A stretch of DNA of 64,000 bases from Gonapodya prolifera JEL478 (GCA_001574975.1 KQ965759.1:237407-301406); one strand, 5' to 3'. Positions 10,391 to 21,340 are shown, counted from the stretch's first letter. Notes: a model not told the origin generated them from the letters alone. Program-made: numbers and translations.

Positions 10391-12890
10391 ATGGATGGAG
10401 ATGAATCCGCTGGGAATAAGTGCGGAAAACGGGTGCTCAGTAGACTTTGGACGATCGATCAAAAACACACCTTTGGAACATCGGTGCTTGGAATGGAATC
10501 GCCCGGAAGCAAGTGGCAGCTGCGCAACATCAAGGGTCTCAAGTCAGTTGGGCCTGCTAGCGGGCGACCAACGAGTACCACCGTAATTTGAAACCAACGT
10601 TACAGATTCGACCGCACATCGCTCCGCAAAGTCCCCAGCGCCAGACGGAGACACATCCCGCTTTCTCTCAACGCCCGTCATGATGACTCGAATTTGGCGG
10701 GCGACTTGTACCAGCTTTCTTTGGACATTTCAGACAAGGAAGAGACGCTCCAACGACTTGGTGTGCACACGGACGGGTCCCGAATCCGCCTTGCTGGTCT
10801 CGAGCAAGTGCACGGGGTGAAATCGTCGCACGATGGCGATGGCGCGGAAAATACCAGCTGTGCAGAACCCGTGCCGGCAGAGGACTACGGATGTTGCCCC
10901 CGCTCCGCCGTAATAGACGTCACGCCCGCAAAGCGTCGTAAATCGCTCGTGAAACTCGCTCAAGAGTCGTCGCTCTCGTTAAACGCACCGGACTATGCGA
11001 ATCCCGAAATAAAGGACATGTCGATTGCGAGGATATTGGACAGTATCAAGGCGAATTCCAATGCGCCAAACAAGTCGTCAAGGCGCGCGACCGCCGCCGA
11101 AAAGACCGCCCGTGGCACAAGTGGATCGTCTCTTTCGACTCGGGGATTTGACGACCTCGAATCGACGCACGGGGAGTCGGAGTCCGTGATTGGCGAATCG
11201 GAGCAGCATCAAGCTGACATCGACAGCAATGGTGACGCAGAGGACCATTCCCAAGCAGACGTCATCCTCCAAGTCCCAACACCCCAGAAAAAACCTCGAG
11301 GCAGCCGGAGAAAGGAATTGCCTGAAGGCTACGACGCAGATATCCCCGAAGAGCGAACTCGTCCCAGTTCACTGGACGTCAAGGCAACCACATCGAAACC
11401 TCCAAAATACGAAGAGTTCATGAGACCCGACGGTGGCGTGGTCGCGTCTCCACTATCCAACCTCTACGGCGCTGCTACTACGAAAGAAATCCCCATGGAA
11501 CCATCCGACGACGACGGTGTTGCCGAAATGGAACAGGTCGCGAATTCACTCAGCGGGTAAGATCATTAGCACCGTCGAATAATTTTGGCTTGGCAGTTGG
11601 GCCTTACAATTCCTTTGTTCATGTCAACAACTGGGCGCCGCGGACTGGAGCAGATGGATCCAGCAAGTTATCGAGTCTCGTCCCGCCTACTTGCCCCGGA
11701 GCGGCTCCTCGCCTTCCATGTCTTTTCCTGATACGGCCGCGGATATCCACATCATCACCCCGATATCACTCGGTCCTCTTGGCACCAGTCAACCACGACA
11801 CTTGCGCTCCCGCCGCAGCTCCATCAGCTATGTCGGTGCAGCTGTGCCGAGGAGAGATTTCTCCCAGCTTGTCGACATGACACGGCCTTCCGCAATCTCG
11901 AGTTCGTTTGAGCCGGGAAACGCAAGTGGCAGCGGAAGCATACCGGGGTCCAACGAGGCCGAGCACTCGCAGCATTTGGGACGTTCAGAATGGCTCAAGA
12001 AGCGTGGGGCAGGGCGAAGAGTATTTGAGGACGCACAGCGAGCAACAGGGCATGTCATGAAGAGCTCGACGGAGGGTCAACTCGATCAGATGGCAAGATC
12101 CCGTCAACTTCACGCAATCAACCCAAATCGTTCAGATATTGCCAAAGTGAGTCAGACGCTCCGGTTGAAGTGGAGGCCCGAGTGCTGCTTCCCAGGGGCT
12201 ACATGAATCGTTTTCGCCCAGGTGTGCTTCGGACCATGGTTTATCAAACCTGAGCTTTGGAACGAAACCTTCCACACCGTGCTCACCACACCTGCGCGTC
12301 ATCACACCCAGTCGTCGCTTCCATTCGCCGCGCCCCCAGTACACCCACCCAAAGCCACCACTTCCCCTGCGAGTGACACCGCGACCCCCCGGCGCCCATC
12401 CAAGTCCCGTTTCCAACAACAGCTCGACATGATCTTGTCCTCCCAACGCCGCGCGGACGAGCTCCTTCTGCGGCAGCTTGCCCAAGGCAGGGTCATGAGT
12501 TCTCCAAGGGGGCCCGTTATCAGGACCGAACGGGCGAGCGCGGGACAGGGTGGGGGAGTTGGAAATGTGATGGCTTTGTCGGAGTATGATGGGGGTGGGG
12601 TGGGGAGAAGCAGGAGCGTGATGAGCAGCGCGTTTGATGTCGGCGAGTTGGGGATGGGCGCGTCGGCGGCCGGGTCCCGAGCAGGAACGGGGAGGGGTGG
12701 GAATGCGGCGTTGGATGTGAAACCACTACCGGGGGGCGGGAAAAGAGGGTCGACGTCGCATTGGGAGGTCATGGCGCGTGTGAAGGCGGCTGAAGGGGTC
12801 GTGCATGGATTGGCCACCGCCGCCGCCGCCGGGATGAAAACGAATGTGAATGGGGCGGTGAGGGGGAAGAGTGTTAATGTTCATGTGTGA
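10391..12890 (+). CDS. Unrecognised 773-residue protein, mostly low complexity
   Basis: Four exons, 10391-10542, 10606-11556, 11597-12146 and 12222-12890, join without frame conflict into one ORF. I do not recognise the family. Visible features: a basic stretch KVPSARRRHIPLSLN near residue 60; KSLVKLAQESSLSLN; acidic Ser-rich segments around residues 200-290; a short hydrophobic/aromatic segment WALQFLCSCQQLGAADWSRW created at the exon 2/3 join; another aromatic patch VCFGPWFIKPELWNETF at the start of exon 4; then KSRFQQQLDMILSSQRRADE, a likely short helix. There is no signal peptide and no membrane segment. The two aromatic patches may be the conserved binding elements of an otherwise disordered protein, but that is inference. 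The stop at 12890 is well defined. Confidence 0.65.
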
Positions 12891-13070
12891 TTCCTTTCTG
12901 TGGCAATTTCTTCGTGATTGGATAACTAAAGATGTACATTCAAACCTATATATCCAACATTATGTCATCAATTCCCCCTCCAGAATCCGCGTCCGTGCGC
13001 CAGTCTACGTGGTGAACGTGCTCTTGTTCTGCAAAGTGTCCCTCCATCCCCTTCAGTAAATCAACCTGCG

Positions 13071-13920
13071 TCAGTTCACTGCAACCGTAACCACAATTCG
13101 CCGCTGTACCGCTTTCCCCGCACGAAGTCCACTCCGGATCCGCATCCACACCGCCAACAGGGACGCTGCGGTGGCGACACAGACTGAGAGCGTGAACACT
13201 GTATGTGTGCACTGCCAGCTGCGGCAGATTGCGTCGGTATGCGGCACCTGCAGGCTCGACGGGGCGATGAGAGTCGAGGATCCGTCCGAAAGAGAAGTTG
13301 AGGAGTTGGCCTCCGACGGTGATCGAGGTGTGGATGAGAGCGCTGTGTGGGTTTCAGAGTTATCAGTATTTGACAACGCACAGCTGGAGGGAAGCATTCC
13401 AATAAACTCTCACCCCCAAAACTTCCCAATCACCAACGGGCTCGTGACATGAACCGCTCCGTTCGCAAACCCCACCAGGACCGAACTCGCCCAAAGCCGT
13501 TCCGCACCTTCGACGTCGGCAGCCATCCGTCCTTGATTCCAGACGTGGCGTGCCCCGCCATCATCGCAGTCGCAGATACGATCGTCAGAGTCTCGGGGAG
13601 ACATCGCTGCCCCCCAAGCACATCTGTCGACGCTGGCGCTCCTCTCGACATTAAAAAGTCCACAAGAGCGCCAATGACGATCTTGCCTGCAAAGTTGATA
13701 ACGGAAATGAGCGTGACGTGGGCGCTCTGGAGTTTCTGCAGGTCAGAGTTGGACAAGTCCACGGGGGACGGCTGGAGCGACAGTAGGATTGCGCCGATGT
13801 TGTTGATGCACAACAAGGCGACTCCGACGATGGAGCCATGGATGCACGACATGAGGTAGGCCTCCAACAATCCAAAACTATGGTAGCAGTGAACGACGCC
13901 AAGGTCTGAATCGATTTCGG
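13071..13920 (-). pseudogene. MFS transporter (MCH1/nodulin-like), C-terminal half only
   Basis: The minus strand encodes the second half of a major facilitator: IVGVALLCINNIGAILLSL, SVINFAGKIVIGALVDF, VLVGFANGAVHVTSPLVIGKFWG, ITVGGQLLNFSFGRILDS and a last membrane segment FTLSVCVATAASLLAVWM. Three introns (about 59 nt with a weak GTCTGG donor, one with donor GTGAGA, about 49 nt) can keep the frame. The first six membrane segments are missing: upstream of ~13920 the sequence becomes a C/T-rich tract and then unrelated relics. The gene is therefore 5' truncated and probably dead. The N..G and G..D motifs resemble monocarboxylate-transporter-like fungal MFS proteins; substrate not inferred. Confidence 0.6.
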
Positions 13921-14222
13921 AGGTATAGCAAAGCTTTCTCCCCCCCCCGGCTGTAACACCCCCCCCTCCCTTCTACCCCCTCTCTCCCCCCATCACGGGT
14001 CCATCCCTTGAAGTGATTCCTTCTTTTGTGGCGTAGGCATCAAGCTTAACTTTCAGTTGTATTTGATTGGTGGTTGGTTTGGTGTTCCTGTGCCGTCAAC
14101 GTGATAATTTGACTACCATATATTGTAAAAATACACGCGAGAGTCATTTGCCCACATCGTGAGCCATTCTAATTGTCTCGTTGAAGTATCTATACAATGG
14201 ATCTTTTCTAAGTCTAGATTAC

Positions 14223-14654
14223 TCAACTTTTGCCTGAACGTCCAAAAAATACTTCATCTCTCTGAAGACTTAAGTGCCACTTTCTTCCCCTTGCGGTCGA
14301 TCCTCCCTCTTCCACATCGTCCTCACTGTCGTTTTTGTTGCGTGAACGTTTCAATCGTGGCTCGATGTTACCTGTCTTAAGCTTGGTGATGGACTGAGGG
14401 GTGGCTGGATTTGCTTTTGGCCGAGGACCTTGTACGTTCTCTTTGCCACCAGCCCACACATCTGTCTCCTTTAGGACAGTGTAGTCAATGTATCTATGAA
14501 ATCATATTGTTAGACTTCAAATTCAAAAAAAGTGATTGTGTTAACTTACTTGGCGGCAAGAGAGCCTTTCTCTTCAACGAAGGCCGCACGGAGTGATGGG
14601 AGACGCGCTTTTGCTGATCCTGCCACATCAACAATAGAGTTGATCCCGATGTAC
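14223..14654 (-). pseudogene. Orphan exon pair of an unrecognised protein
   Basis: Two exons, 14654-14550 and 14493-14223, splice cleanly (donor GTAAGT, acceptor CATAG). They encode YIGINSIVDVAGSAKARLPS, then LRAAFVEEKGSLAAKYIDYT and VLKETDVWAGGKENVQ, ending in a basic KLKTGNIEPRLKRSRNKNDSE tail. An acceptor-like CCCCAG precedes the first exon, but no upstream exon exists: the next sequence is a BTB relic on the other strand. This looks like the 3' end of a gene cut by rearrangement. Family unknown. Confidence 0.45.
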
Positions 14655-14707
14655 CTGGGGTGCTGAAAAGAGCAGCGACACCAAACCCAGCTGCTCCACA
14701 GCGGGAA

Positions 14708-14776
14708 AATTACTTCTTGGACAGGAATCCAAAGTTATTCGAAGTGTTTTTGGAGTGGTTGAGAATCGAACGTTGA
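14708..14776 (+). pseudogene. BTB/T1-domain relic, first and shortest of three
   Basis: 23 codons reading NYFLDRNPKLFEVFLEWLRIER and a stop. They match the end of the BTB/T1 domain in the two larger copies at 15090 and 15946. Nothing else of the gene remains here. Confidence 0.6.
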
Positions 14777-15089
14777 ACCTCGATCCGGAGAATCAATCTC
14801 GGACAAAGAACGCACATGACCACAGAGTTAAAAATCGAAAAAGTGCATAGACTCGGTCGCAGATGAGTTGGCCATTATCAATGAGGACACACATTCTAGT
14901 CAAATTTACTGTAAACCAGATTAACATTAACGTAAAAGTCTTTCACGTTGATTTTGAGGGCTATAAAACGTTTCGAAGGTTGCCAGGTTGGTGACAAGGA
15001 CGCTCCCACGTCATCACCCATATTTCGCCGCCAAAAATAACTACGTCCATCAACACATCTGCAGTCTTCTAATAGCTTTTCTCCGTTCA

Positions 15090-15782
15090 ATGTCAGCCAA
15101 CCTCAACGTCGGCGGAACGCCCTTCTCCACTCTCCGCAGCACACTCACTACCCCTCCTGAATCCTCGTCGATTTTTGCACGCCATGTTTGATACCAGCAG
15201 CGGGTGGGCGCCGGGGGGGAAGGACAATCAGGGAAGATTCGTTTTGGACAGGAATCCGAACCTCTTCGAAGTGGTCTTGGAGTGGTTGAGGACGGGAGTG
15301 GTGGAGTTTGCCAGGGCACACGTGGGAATTGCGACGATGGAAAGGGTGAGAGCGGAAGCTGATTTCTTTGGACTAGTGAACTTGACGAAGGAAGTGCAGA
15401 ACGTAAAGAGGAGGGAGGAGAGTGTGACCAAGGAAGGAGGGAACAGGAAGACTCTGTTCCTTCGAAAGCTTCTTGATTCCCACTACATCCTCATGTGTTT
15501 CATCAATCCAAGTGATACTCCAAGTACAGATGAGCTTGAGCACTTGTTCAATTGTCACGAAACGTACAATTCTGAGTCAGACCAACCAGTCAAGGATGTA
15601 GGAGCCATTCGCGTTTTCGCAAACCAGAATGGCCCTGAGAAGGTGTGAACGTTCAATGTTAGCGGAGTGCAGAGTGAGCTTCGATTGGAAGACCATTGGG
15701 TATTTCTGGGAGCAAGAAAATTACCAGGCACGCCAGGTGGAAAGTTGGCACCACTGCCTTCCACATGAAGTTCTTGAATTAG
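15090..15782 (+). pseudogene. BTB/T1 (KCTD-like) protein, damaged copy
   Basis: ATG 15090 opens LNVGGTPFSTLRSTLTTPPE, the classic start of a potassium-channel-tetramerisation-type BTB domain. After IFAR the frame is lost by one extra base near 15182. The rest (MFDTSSGWAPGGKDNQGRFV, LDRNPNLFEVVLEWLRTGVV, ADFFGLVNLTKEVQ) continues in the next frame to about 15645. A C-terminal segment resembling the end of the copy at 15946 (TAFHMKFLN) follows after a probable intron. Known family members act as oligomerising adaptors, often for cullin-3 ligases. With the frame break no full domain is made, unless the break is a sequence error. Confidence 0.65.
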
Positions 15783-15945
15783 CACTGTAGCGCAACGTAG
15801 CCATTCTCTAAATAGTTACTGAATAACCTTTGAGCTCCCTGTGCTCAGGTTTTTGATAGATAATATAAGCCCCAAAATTGTCATTATCACGTCACCATAT
15901 CGCCGCAGCTGACACATCAAGTACTTCTTTTCTCAAGTCTTTGAT

Positions 15946-16679
15946 ATGTCGCACGACCCCATTATCACCTTCATTGTTGGCGGCACGACCTTTTCCACCC
16001 GTCAGAGTATCGTGACGACGCCTAAGGAGCCTTGGTCCATTTTTCAGACTCTGTTCAGCGCCAATTGCGACGAGACACCGGCAACAAAGGACAACGTAGT
16101 TGGTACTTTTTTGAAAGGAATCCGAAGCTTTTTGAAGTTGTCTTGGAATGGTTGAGGAGTGGTGTGGTCCACATCGGGAAGGACAGTGAGGCGAGCGAGG
16201 TGACATTGGTAGGAGTTCGGGAGGAAGCTGAGTTTTTGGGACTGGTAAACTTGGCTCAGGAAGTGCAGGGGATGAAAATGAGGGAGGAGTCGAGCGTGGA
16301 TGAAGACGGACAATACAGGAAGACACTGATCTTGATGAAGTGCCCACTGGATGACTTGATGCTCATGCTCATGTGCTACGTTAATCCGCGTCGTCTTCCA
16401 AGTGTGGATAAGATAGAGCAGATGTTCTCTTTGCACGGATACATCGGCAATCCCGTGTGCTATTCAAAATCATTTCGAGAAGTCCATCGCATTCAGATCA
16501 TACAACACGTCAATGTTTACAAAACGCGGACGCGGAGCACCCATGAATGGGTGTAGGCGCTCGAACTTGGCGGAGTGCTGAAGGAACTTCGCTTAAAAGA
16601 CAAATGTATTTATGCAGGAGCCCACAACGAGTCAGAATCTGGAGGTTCAACTGCCTTCTACATCAAGTTCTTGGATTAA
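15946..16679 (+). pseudogene. BTB/T1 (KCTD-like) protein, second damaged copy
   Basis: ATG 15946 opens PIITFIVGGTTFSTRQSIVT, homologous to the copy at 15090. The frame breaks at a T6 run near 16109, so ERNPKLFEVVLEWLRSGVVH and AEFLGLVNLAQEVQGM are in another frame. The carboxyl part (DDLMLMLMCYVNPRRLPSVD, then LGGVLKELRLKDKCIYAGAH and FYIKFLD before the TAA at 16677) is well preserved and matches copy 1. Three tandem copies in one direction, all damaged, indicate local duplication followed by decay. Confidence 0.62.
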
Positions 16680-16987
16680 CGTCGCCGTAAAATACTACTC
16701 AGTAATATCAAATTCGGAGTCTTCTCTGTTCCTTTCGAATCGAAAATATCACCAACACTTTGAAGCCATCATAGCGCGAAGCAACATGCACAACTCACCA
16801 GCCGTCCTTGGGCGGCAGATCACGTGTCCGCCTGGGGGACACAGTAAAAAGTGACCAAGCCATCGCCCAACGTTCAACTCAAAATCGTTTAAATAAGTAT
16901 CAAAGTACACAGTATCCAAAAGAAGTATCGCAAGTTTTTTTCCCAACGCCGTTGTCATCCCCACCCCCACGCATCATTCCGGCCTAC
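16680..16987. other. Intergenic
   Basis: About 310 nt with no coding signal between the last BTB relic and the stop of the minus-strand phosphatase-like pseudogene. A short GC-rich inverted element (GTCCTTGGGCGG...CCGCCTGGGGGAC) lies near 16804-16840. Confidence 0.4.
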
Positions 16988-18837
16988 TTAACGCGCCGTG
17001 AAAATAAACCCAAGCTTATCCACCGCATCCCCGCTGCGGCCATAGAACCCGGCGACCTGGAACCCAGCGGGTGCCGTGCGCGTGACGCAGTCTGAGGTCG
17101 TGGATCCGCCGGCGAAAGTGCGGCCGGTGGAGGTCGTGTATTTCTGGGGTGGCGGGGTGTGTGGATAAGCATGAGTGGGGAGATGTGGTACGAGGTGGGT
17201 GGGGGAAGGAGGAAGGAACTCACGACGTAGAAAATCCTCGTCTGTCCGTTATAGCTGCCCTGGCACAAATACACCGCATAGACGAACTCGTCCGCGCCGA
17301 GGGTGAGCGAGGACGCGTCACCACCCGTTCCACCGTGGCTCAGTGTGGTTCCTGAAGTGAGCGTGGCGAATACTTGGTCCACACGCGGGAGTCGGAGAGA
17401 ATACCGATTTCGGAACGGCGGGCGGAGGCGGGGATGGCGTCGACTGGTTTGATATGGGTGTAACATGAACTCTTGTCAGAGAAAGGAGGGGCGCGAACAG
17501 GGAAAAAATCACTCACTGTCAGTGTAGTAGTCGCCGTGAGGACCGCCGTACTGGTCGCTGAGTTGGAAGGCGGGGTTGGTCGACCATGAGAAGAGTGTCG
17601 TGATCCAGCTGTCCACAGATTTCACGGCAGAGATACTCGCGTATACAAAATATTATTTGACGGAGTGACCTACTCGTGGTCAGAGAGCATGGTCCCGGTA
17701 CCGTTGAGGAACTTGGCGTGCTCGTTGTTGTACGTCTTCGCGGTGAGGGTGACGAGCTTGTCGCCGCGGTACAAGATATTGTCTGTCGTATTGTGAGTTC
17801 GAACAAGGTGCCTCACCGTCAACCTGAACTGAACTTAAACTCACCGACAACTTCACAAGTGTTAGGCACAGTCGGTCCGCTCTGGTCACACACCAACGCG
17901 TCCGACTCAGGGGCGGGAGGGACGCCGTTCCTCTGGAGCTGCACCCACGTGTCTGTGAGCGAGTTGGCCTGGCCAAACTGCAGGATCGTGTCGTCGGCGC
18001 GGGTTTAGCGCGTGTTGGTGTCGCCCATGACGATCACGGCGACGCCTTTGGAGTGCGACTGGCAGGGTGTTGGGGGGGTGGGGGTAAGATGATGTGTCAG
18101 TGGTTTTGGGTGTTGCAATCTGTGACGTAACACTCACTTGAATGACAGAGGACTGTTGAGCGAGGTTGGCTGCGCGAGATGTCTCATCGCCGGGGTTGGT
18201 TCCAGCCTGCAGATGATTCCATGGTCAAAGGGTCAACGTGTCAGTCAAACTTTCGCTCGCTCCGGACACCAGAATCTGTTACGTTTGTGTGAAGGTTGTG
18301 CACGTGCACGAATACATCCTCGGCAAGGCGCAATCTCATGAAGGTGCACCCCTTTGGAGTGAGACAGTCTCCAGAGTCGATCTGGCAGGAATTCCAGTGG
18401 ATGCGCTCAAAGTCGTCCTCGTCGTAAGTTAACTTGGAGAGAGAGTTGAGACGGCTGCCGATGCTTACTCCTCCTCTTGTGAGAGTTCTGTACGGGTGCG
18501 TGGTGTCGCCGGCGGAGAGGTACGCGTGGTAGTTGAAATCCTCTTGCACATGCACAAGGTCGTCGTCCAAAAAGAAGTCGAATCAAGGCGCGCTTGCGAT
18601 TACCGACGCATCACGAAGCTGTTACCCACAGGGACCCAATCTCTGGCCGATTGTGGTTGGAGAAGTATCACGTGGAGTCGTTGCACTGGACAGAATCTGA
18701 GGAAGACCAGCCACGTTGTAGGAGAGAACCTGGAGAGTCCATGACGCCGCGTGGGCGCCGGTGCCGAGAAGCGCGAACGTGGCACCGACGGCGACACCCG
18801 CTGCCAGACCAAGATGGGACACGAAGCTGGGATCCAT
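16988..18837 (-). pseudogene. Secreted endonuclease/exonuclease/phosphatase-fold protein with jacalin-like C-terminal domain, inactivated
   Basis: From ATG 18837 there is a signal peptide (LGLAAGVAVGATFALLG...AHA) and the DNase-I/sphingomyelinase-type fold: LQVLSYNVAGLP, LVHVQEDFNYHAYL, CTFMRLRLAEDVFVHVHNLH, VIVMGDTNTR, NILYRGDKLVTL and LSDHE. A C-terminal domain with GTTLSHGGTGGDASSLTLGA and YLCQGSYNGQTRIFYV resembles jacalin-like beta-prism lectins. Damage: an in-frame TAA at 18007-18005 directly after GDTNTR, where the family has Tyr; a one-base frame shift near 17408 before LPRVDQVFATL; and no usable acceptor for exon 2 (a TTTTTGG sits where TTTTTAG would be expected near 18572). The remaining exons splice normally, so decay is recent. 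Confidence 0.72.
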
Positions 18838-19166
18838 CACGCAGAATTCGAGTGGCAGGTGGCAGATGGCGCTCGTTAATAAAGGGCAGAGTCCTTCCTT
18901 CTCTTGGCGCACGTGGGGGCGTGGGTTAGGTTGAAGACATGCTGGCTTATTCCTGCGGACACACCCTGCCGGAATTGACGCCGCGCGATCCAGCCGGATC
19001 TTCTCAACGATCGTTAATGCTATGTCACTTGCCCTTGTATTCCCACTACGCCAATTTTTCTCGATACACGACTGTCGTTCCCGACAAATACCATTACCCT
19101 GACTGAGTCTTCCAATTAGATACGATTGCACGAATGCCCCTCCAATTCACCATCACTCCCAAGTCC

Positions 19167-21340
19167 TCATCTCCCCTGCCGCCCGTCAGAAACAACGACG
19201 TTAAGAGCCGCCGGTTCAACCGAGTCCATCTGCACCCATTCCCCTCTTGGCTCCCCACTTCCCCCAGTGGCGCCTTGTCCCGCCCATTCCCCAGCAACGT
19301 CAGCAGGCGGGGTGTCTTCACCAACCATGACGGCCGACCCGTCCGTGCCCGGGATTTGCCCAGCCGCGAACATCTGCTGACGCCGTGTGAGGTAGTCCTG
19401 GCCCTGCGACCGGCGTCTGCGGTAGAAGAAGAACGCAGCAGCACCACCGACGATTCCGACAGCGAGGATCCCTCCGATTGCGGCTCCAGCTGTGCTGCCC
19501 GTGCTCGTTCCACCCGTGCTATTGGAAGACCCTGCTTGAGGCGACCCCGTAGCTGTAGTCGTCGTCGCGGCGGCGGCAGGTGCTGGCGCAGACGCCGTGG
19601 CAGAAGGAGGCGCAGCAGTTCCCTCAGTGGTGGCAGCTACTGGGGCAGACGTCGACGTCGCGGGCAGGTCGGGACACGTGACGTTCTGCTTCCACGAGCG
19701 GTAGAACGCCGACGCGGTGTCGTTATCGGGGCAGTCGGTCGAATTGAGGTTAGTGTATCCGTCCTCTGGTCGCGCAGAGAGTTTCAAGGGTTACCATCTC
19801 GTAAGAGTCAACAACAGAACTGGGACCCGGCTTCAACTCACCATCGTACACATTCCTTGCCCATATGAACTTCCAGTCCTTGTTATACGTCCGGTACACG
19901 ATGCTGATAATGTCCGACTGGATGTACTCGGGCATCGCCAGGTACGACTGCGTGAAATCTGCCGTTCGCAATCCCCAAAACAGAACTTGAGGCATCTCCC
20001 CCTTCCACCAACCACGACGACCACTCACCATCATACGCATCCAAGTCCCGCAGCCTATTTAACTGGTACACCTGCCTTTCTTGCACCCACTTGATACTGG
20101 AGTTCGCGCTTGGCGACGCGGAGAGGCCGTAGCCTGTCAGCAGGGCGTTCCACGAGGTAGCTCCGCTATCGTCGATGAGAACGTCTGCGTTGGACACGCT
20201 GGACCAGAACGCGACGTCGTCGGTGGATGAAGAGGTGGTCACGGGTGTGATGCCTAGGTACAGCCCGGCCGGTTGTTCCAGGTGCAGCTCCAAAACGCCA
20301 TCACCGTCGACCCACCAGCGTCCGCCAACATCTCATTCTTATACACCGGATCCGTCGTCACAAACGTCAGATTCTGCGTATTGGGTTTCAACCACGCGGC
20401 CGTCTTCTTGCTCTGCGTCGCAACCCGCCCGCTATTGCACTGGTACAGCGTCCGCGCGGATTCGAAGACCGTGTTGGCGGTTCCTTCGGCATTGAAGAAG
20501 GCCGAGAGGTACTTGATCCATTCAAAACGCGCAATGGCACCGTTCTCGGCGATGGGGCGGAACTGCGGGAGGGGTCGAGTACGGTTGGTTGATGTTAGCT
20601 TTGGGTTCGGTCCGCTGTGTCGAGGGGTGAAGAGGACTTAACTCACCAGAACAGTGATATTCAAATTCGTCAACAGCGACACTTGGTCGTCTCCTCCCGT
20701 CGAGAACACCGCGTCGACGTCCGACAGCGTCGCCAGGGTAGCGTTCGCCGGAAACGGACGCGTGAAGCCCTGCTGGACCAGGGTTTGAAGGCACGGGGAG
20801 GTCACGGTGGATATAGCGGGCACGTATCGGATTCGCTCGCGGAGTTCGAGGCGCTGAGGGGGTGTTGGGCGTCAAAGGGGGGTGGGGGGAAAGGTAAAGG
20901 CAAACGTCCAGGTAATCCTTACCTCGAAGAATCGCGACACAGACAAGCTGGCCACGGCGGCCAAGTTGATTGGAACGGTGAAGTACTTGACGGCGGAAGT
21001 GATGTTGGGCGGCGGGGTGTTGCACATGGCTTGGGTGGTGGGATCGACGAGGTTTGGTTCGTTTCCCATGCCTGAAGGACCACCCTCGCGACTCACTCAA
21101 CACCATTATCTCATTCGTGAATTTGTTCCTCAACAGCTTGTAGTTAGAGAAGTAGGTTATATTCCAGTACGTCGCGAACACCGGGGCAGCCTTGTTGGGG
21201 AAGTAGTCCTTGGTCGAATCATAGGTCCCGTTGGCAACCGGGCAGGCTGCTCGGACGGTCGTCGGGGCGGCGTCGGTTGATGCCGCGACGAGGAGGAGGA
21301 GGGCCCCGAGGGCGACGATGGTGTATTTTCGCGGGATCAT
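19167..21340 (-). CDS. Type I membrane protein with extracellular BtuF/TroA-like (class III periplasmic-binding) domain; candidate cobalamin-acquisition (CBA1-like) protein
   Basis: Seven exons (21340-21097, 21029-20923, 20853-20647, 20562-20316, 20253-20029, 19958-19842, 19765-19167) join in correct phase to 581 residues. There is a signal peptide (IVALGALLLLVAASTDA). A two-lobed binding-protein pattern follows: VLTMCNTPPPNIT, strand plus helix RIRYVPAISTVTSPCLQTLV, VDAVFSTGGDDQ, the inter-lobe helix ARFEWIKYLSAFFNAEGTAN...LYQC, and second-lobe ADVLIDDSG. The end has an Ala/Thr/Ser-rich stalk, one membrane segment (AAIGGILAVGIVGGAAAFFFY) and a ~75-residue cytosolic tail beginning RRRRS. In bacteria this fold binds B12, haem, siderophores or metals. 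Algal CBA1, from memory, pairs such a domain with a C-terminal anchor and serves B12 uptake. Ligand here is inference, though the B12-dependent lyase nearby makes it attractive. Confidence 0.72.

Noticed and set aside
13540-13600. Frame shift in the MFS relic as proof of inactivation
   Set aside because: A 59-nt intron with a weak GTCTGG donor can explain the change, so only the missing N-terminal half is used as evidence of decay.
20250-21100. Two apparent frame shifts in the BtuF/TroA-like gene
   Set aside because: A 67-nt intron (21096-21030) and a 62-nt intron (20315-20254) with acceptable sites restore one frame and improve the match to the expected family pattern, so no lesion is needed.
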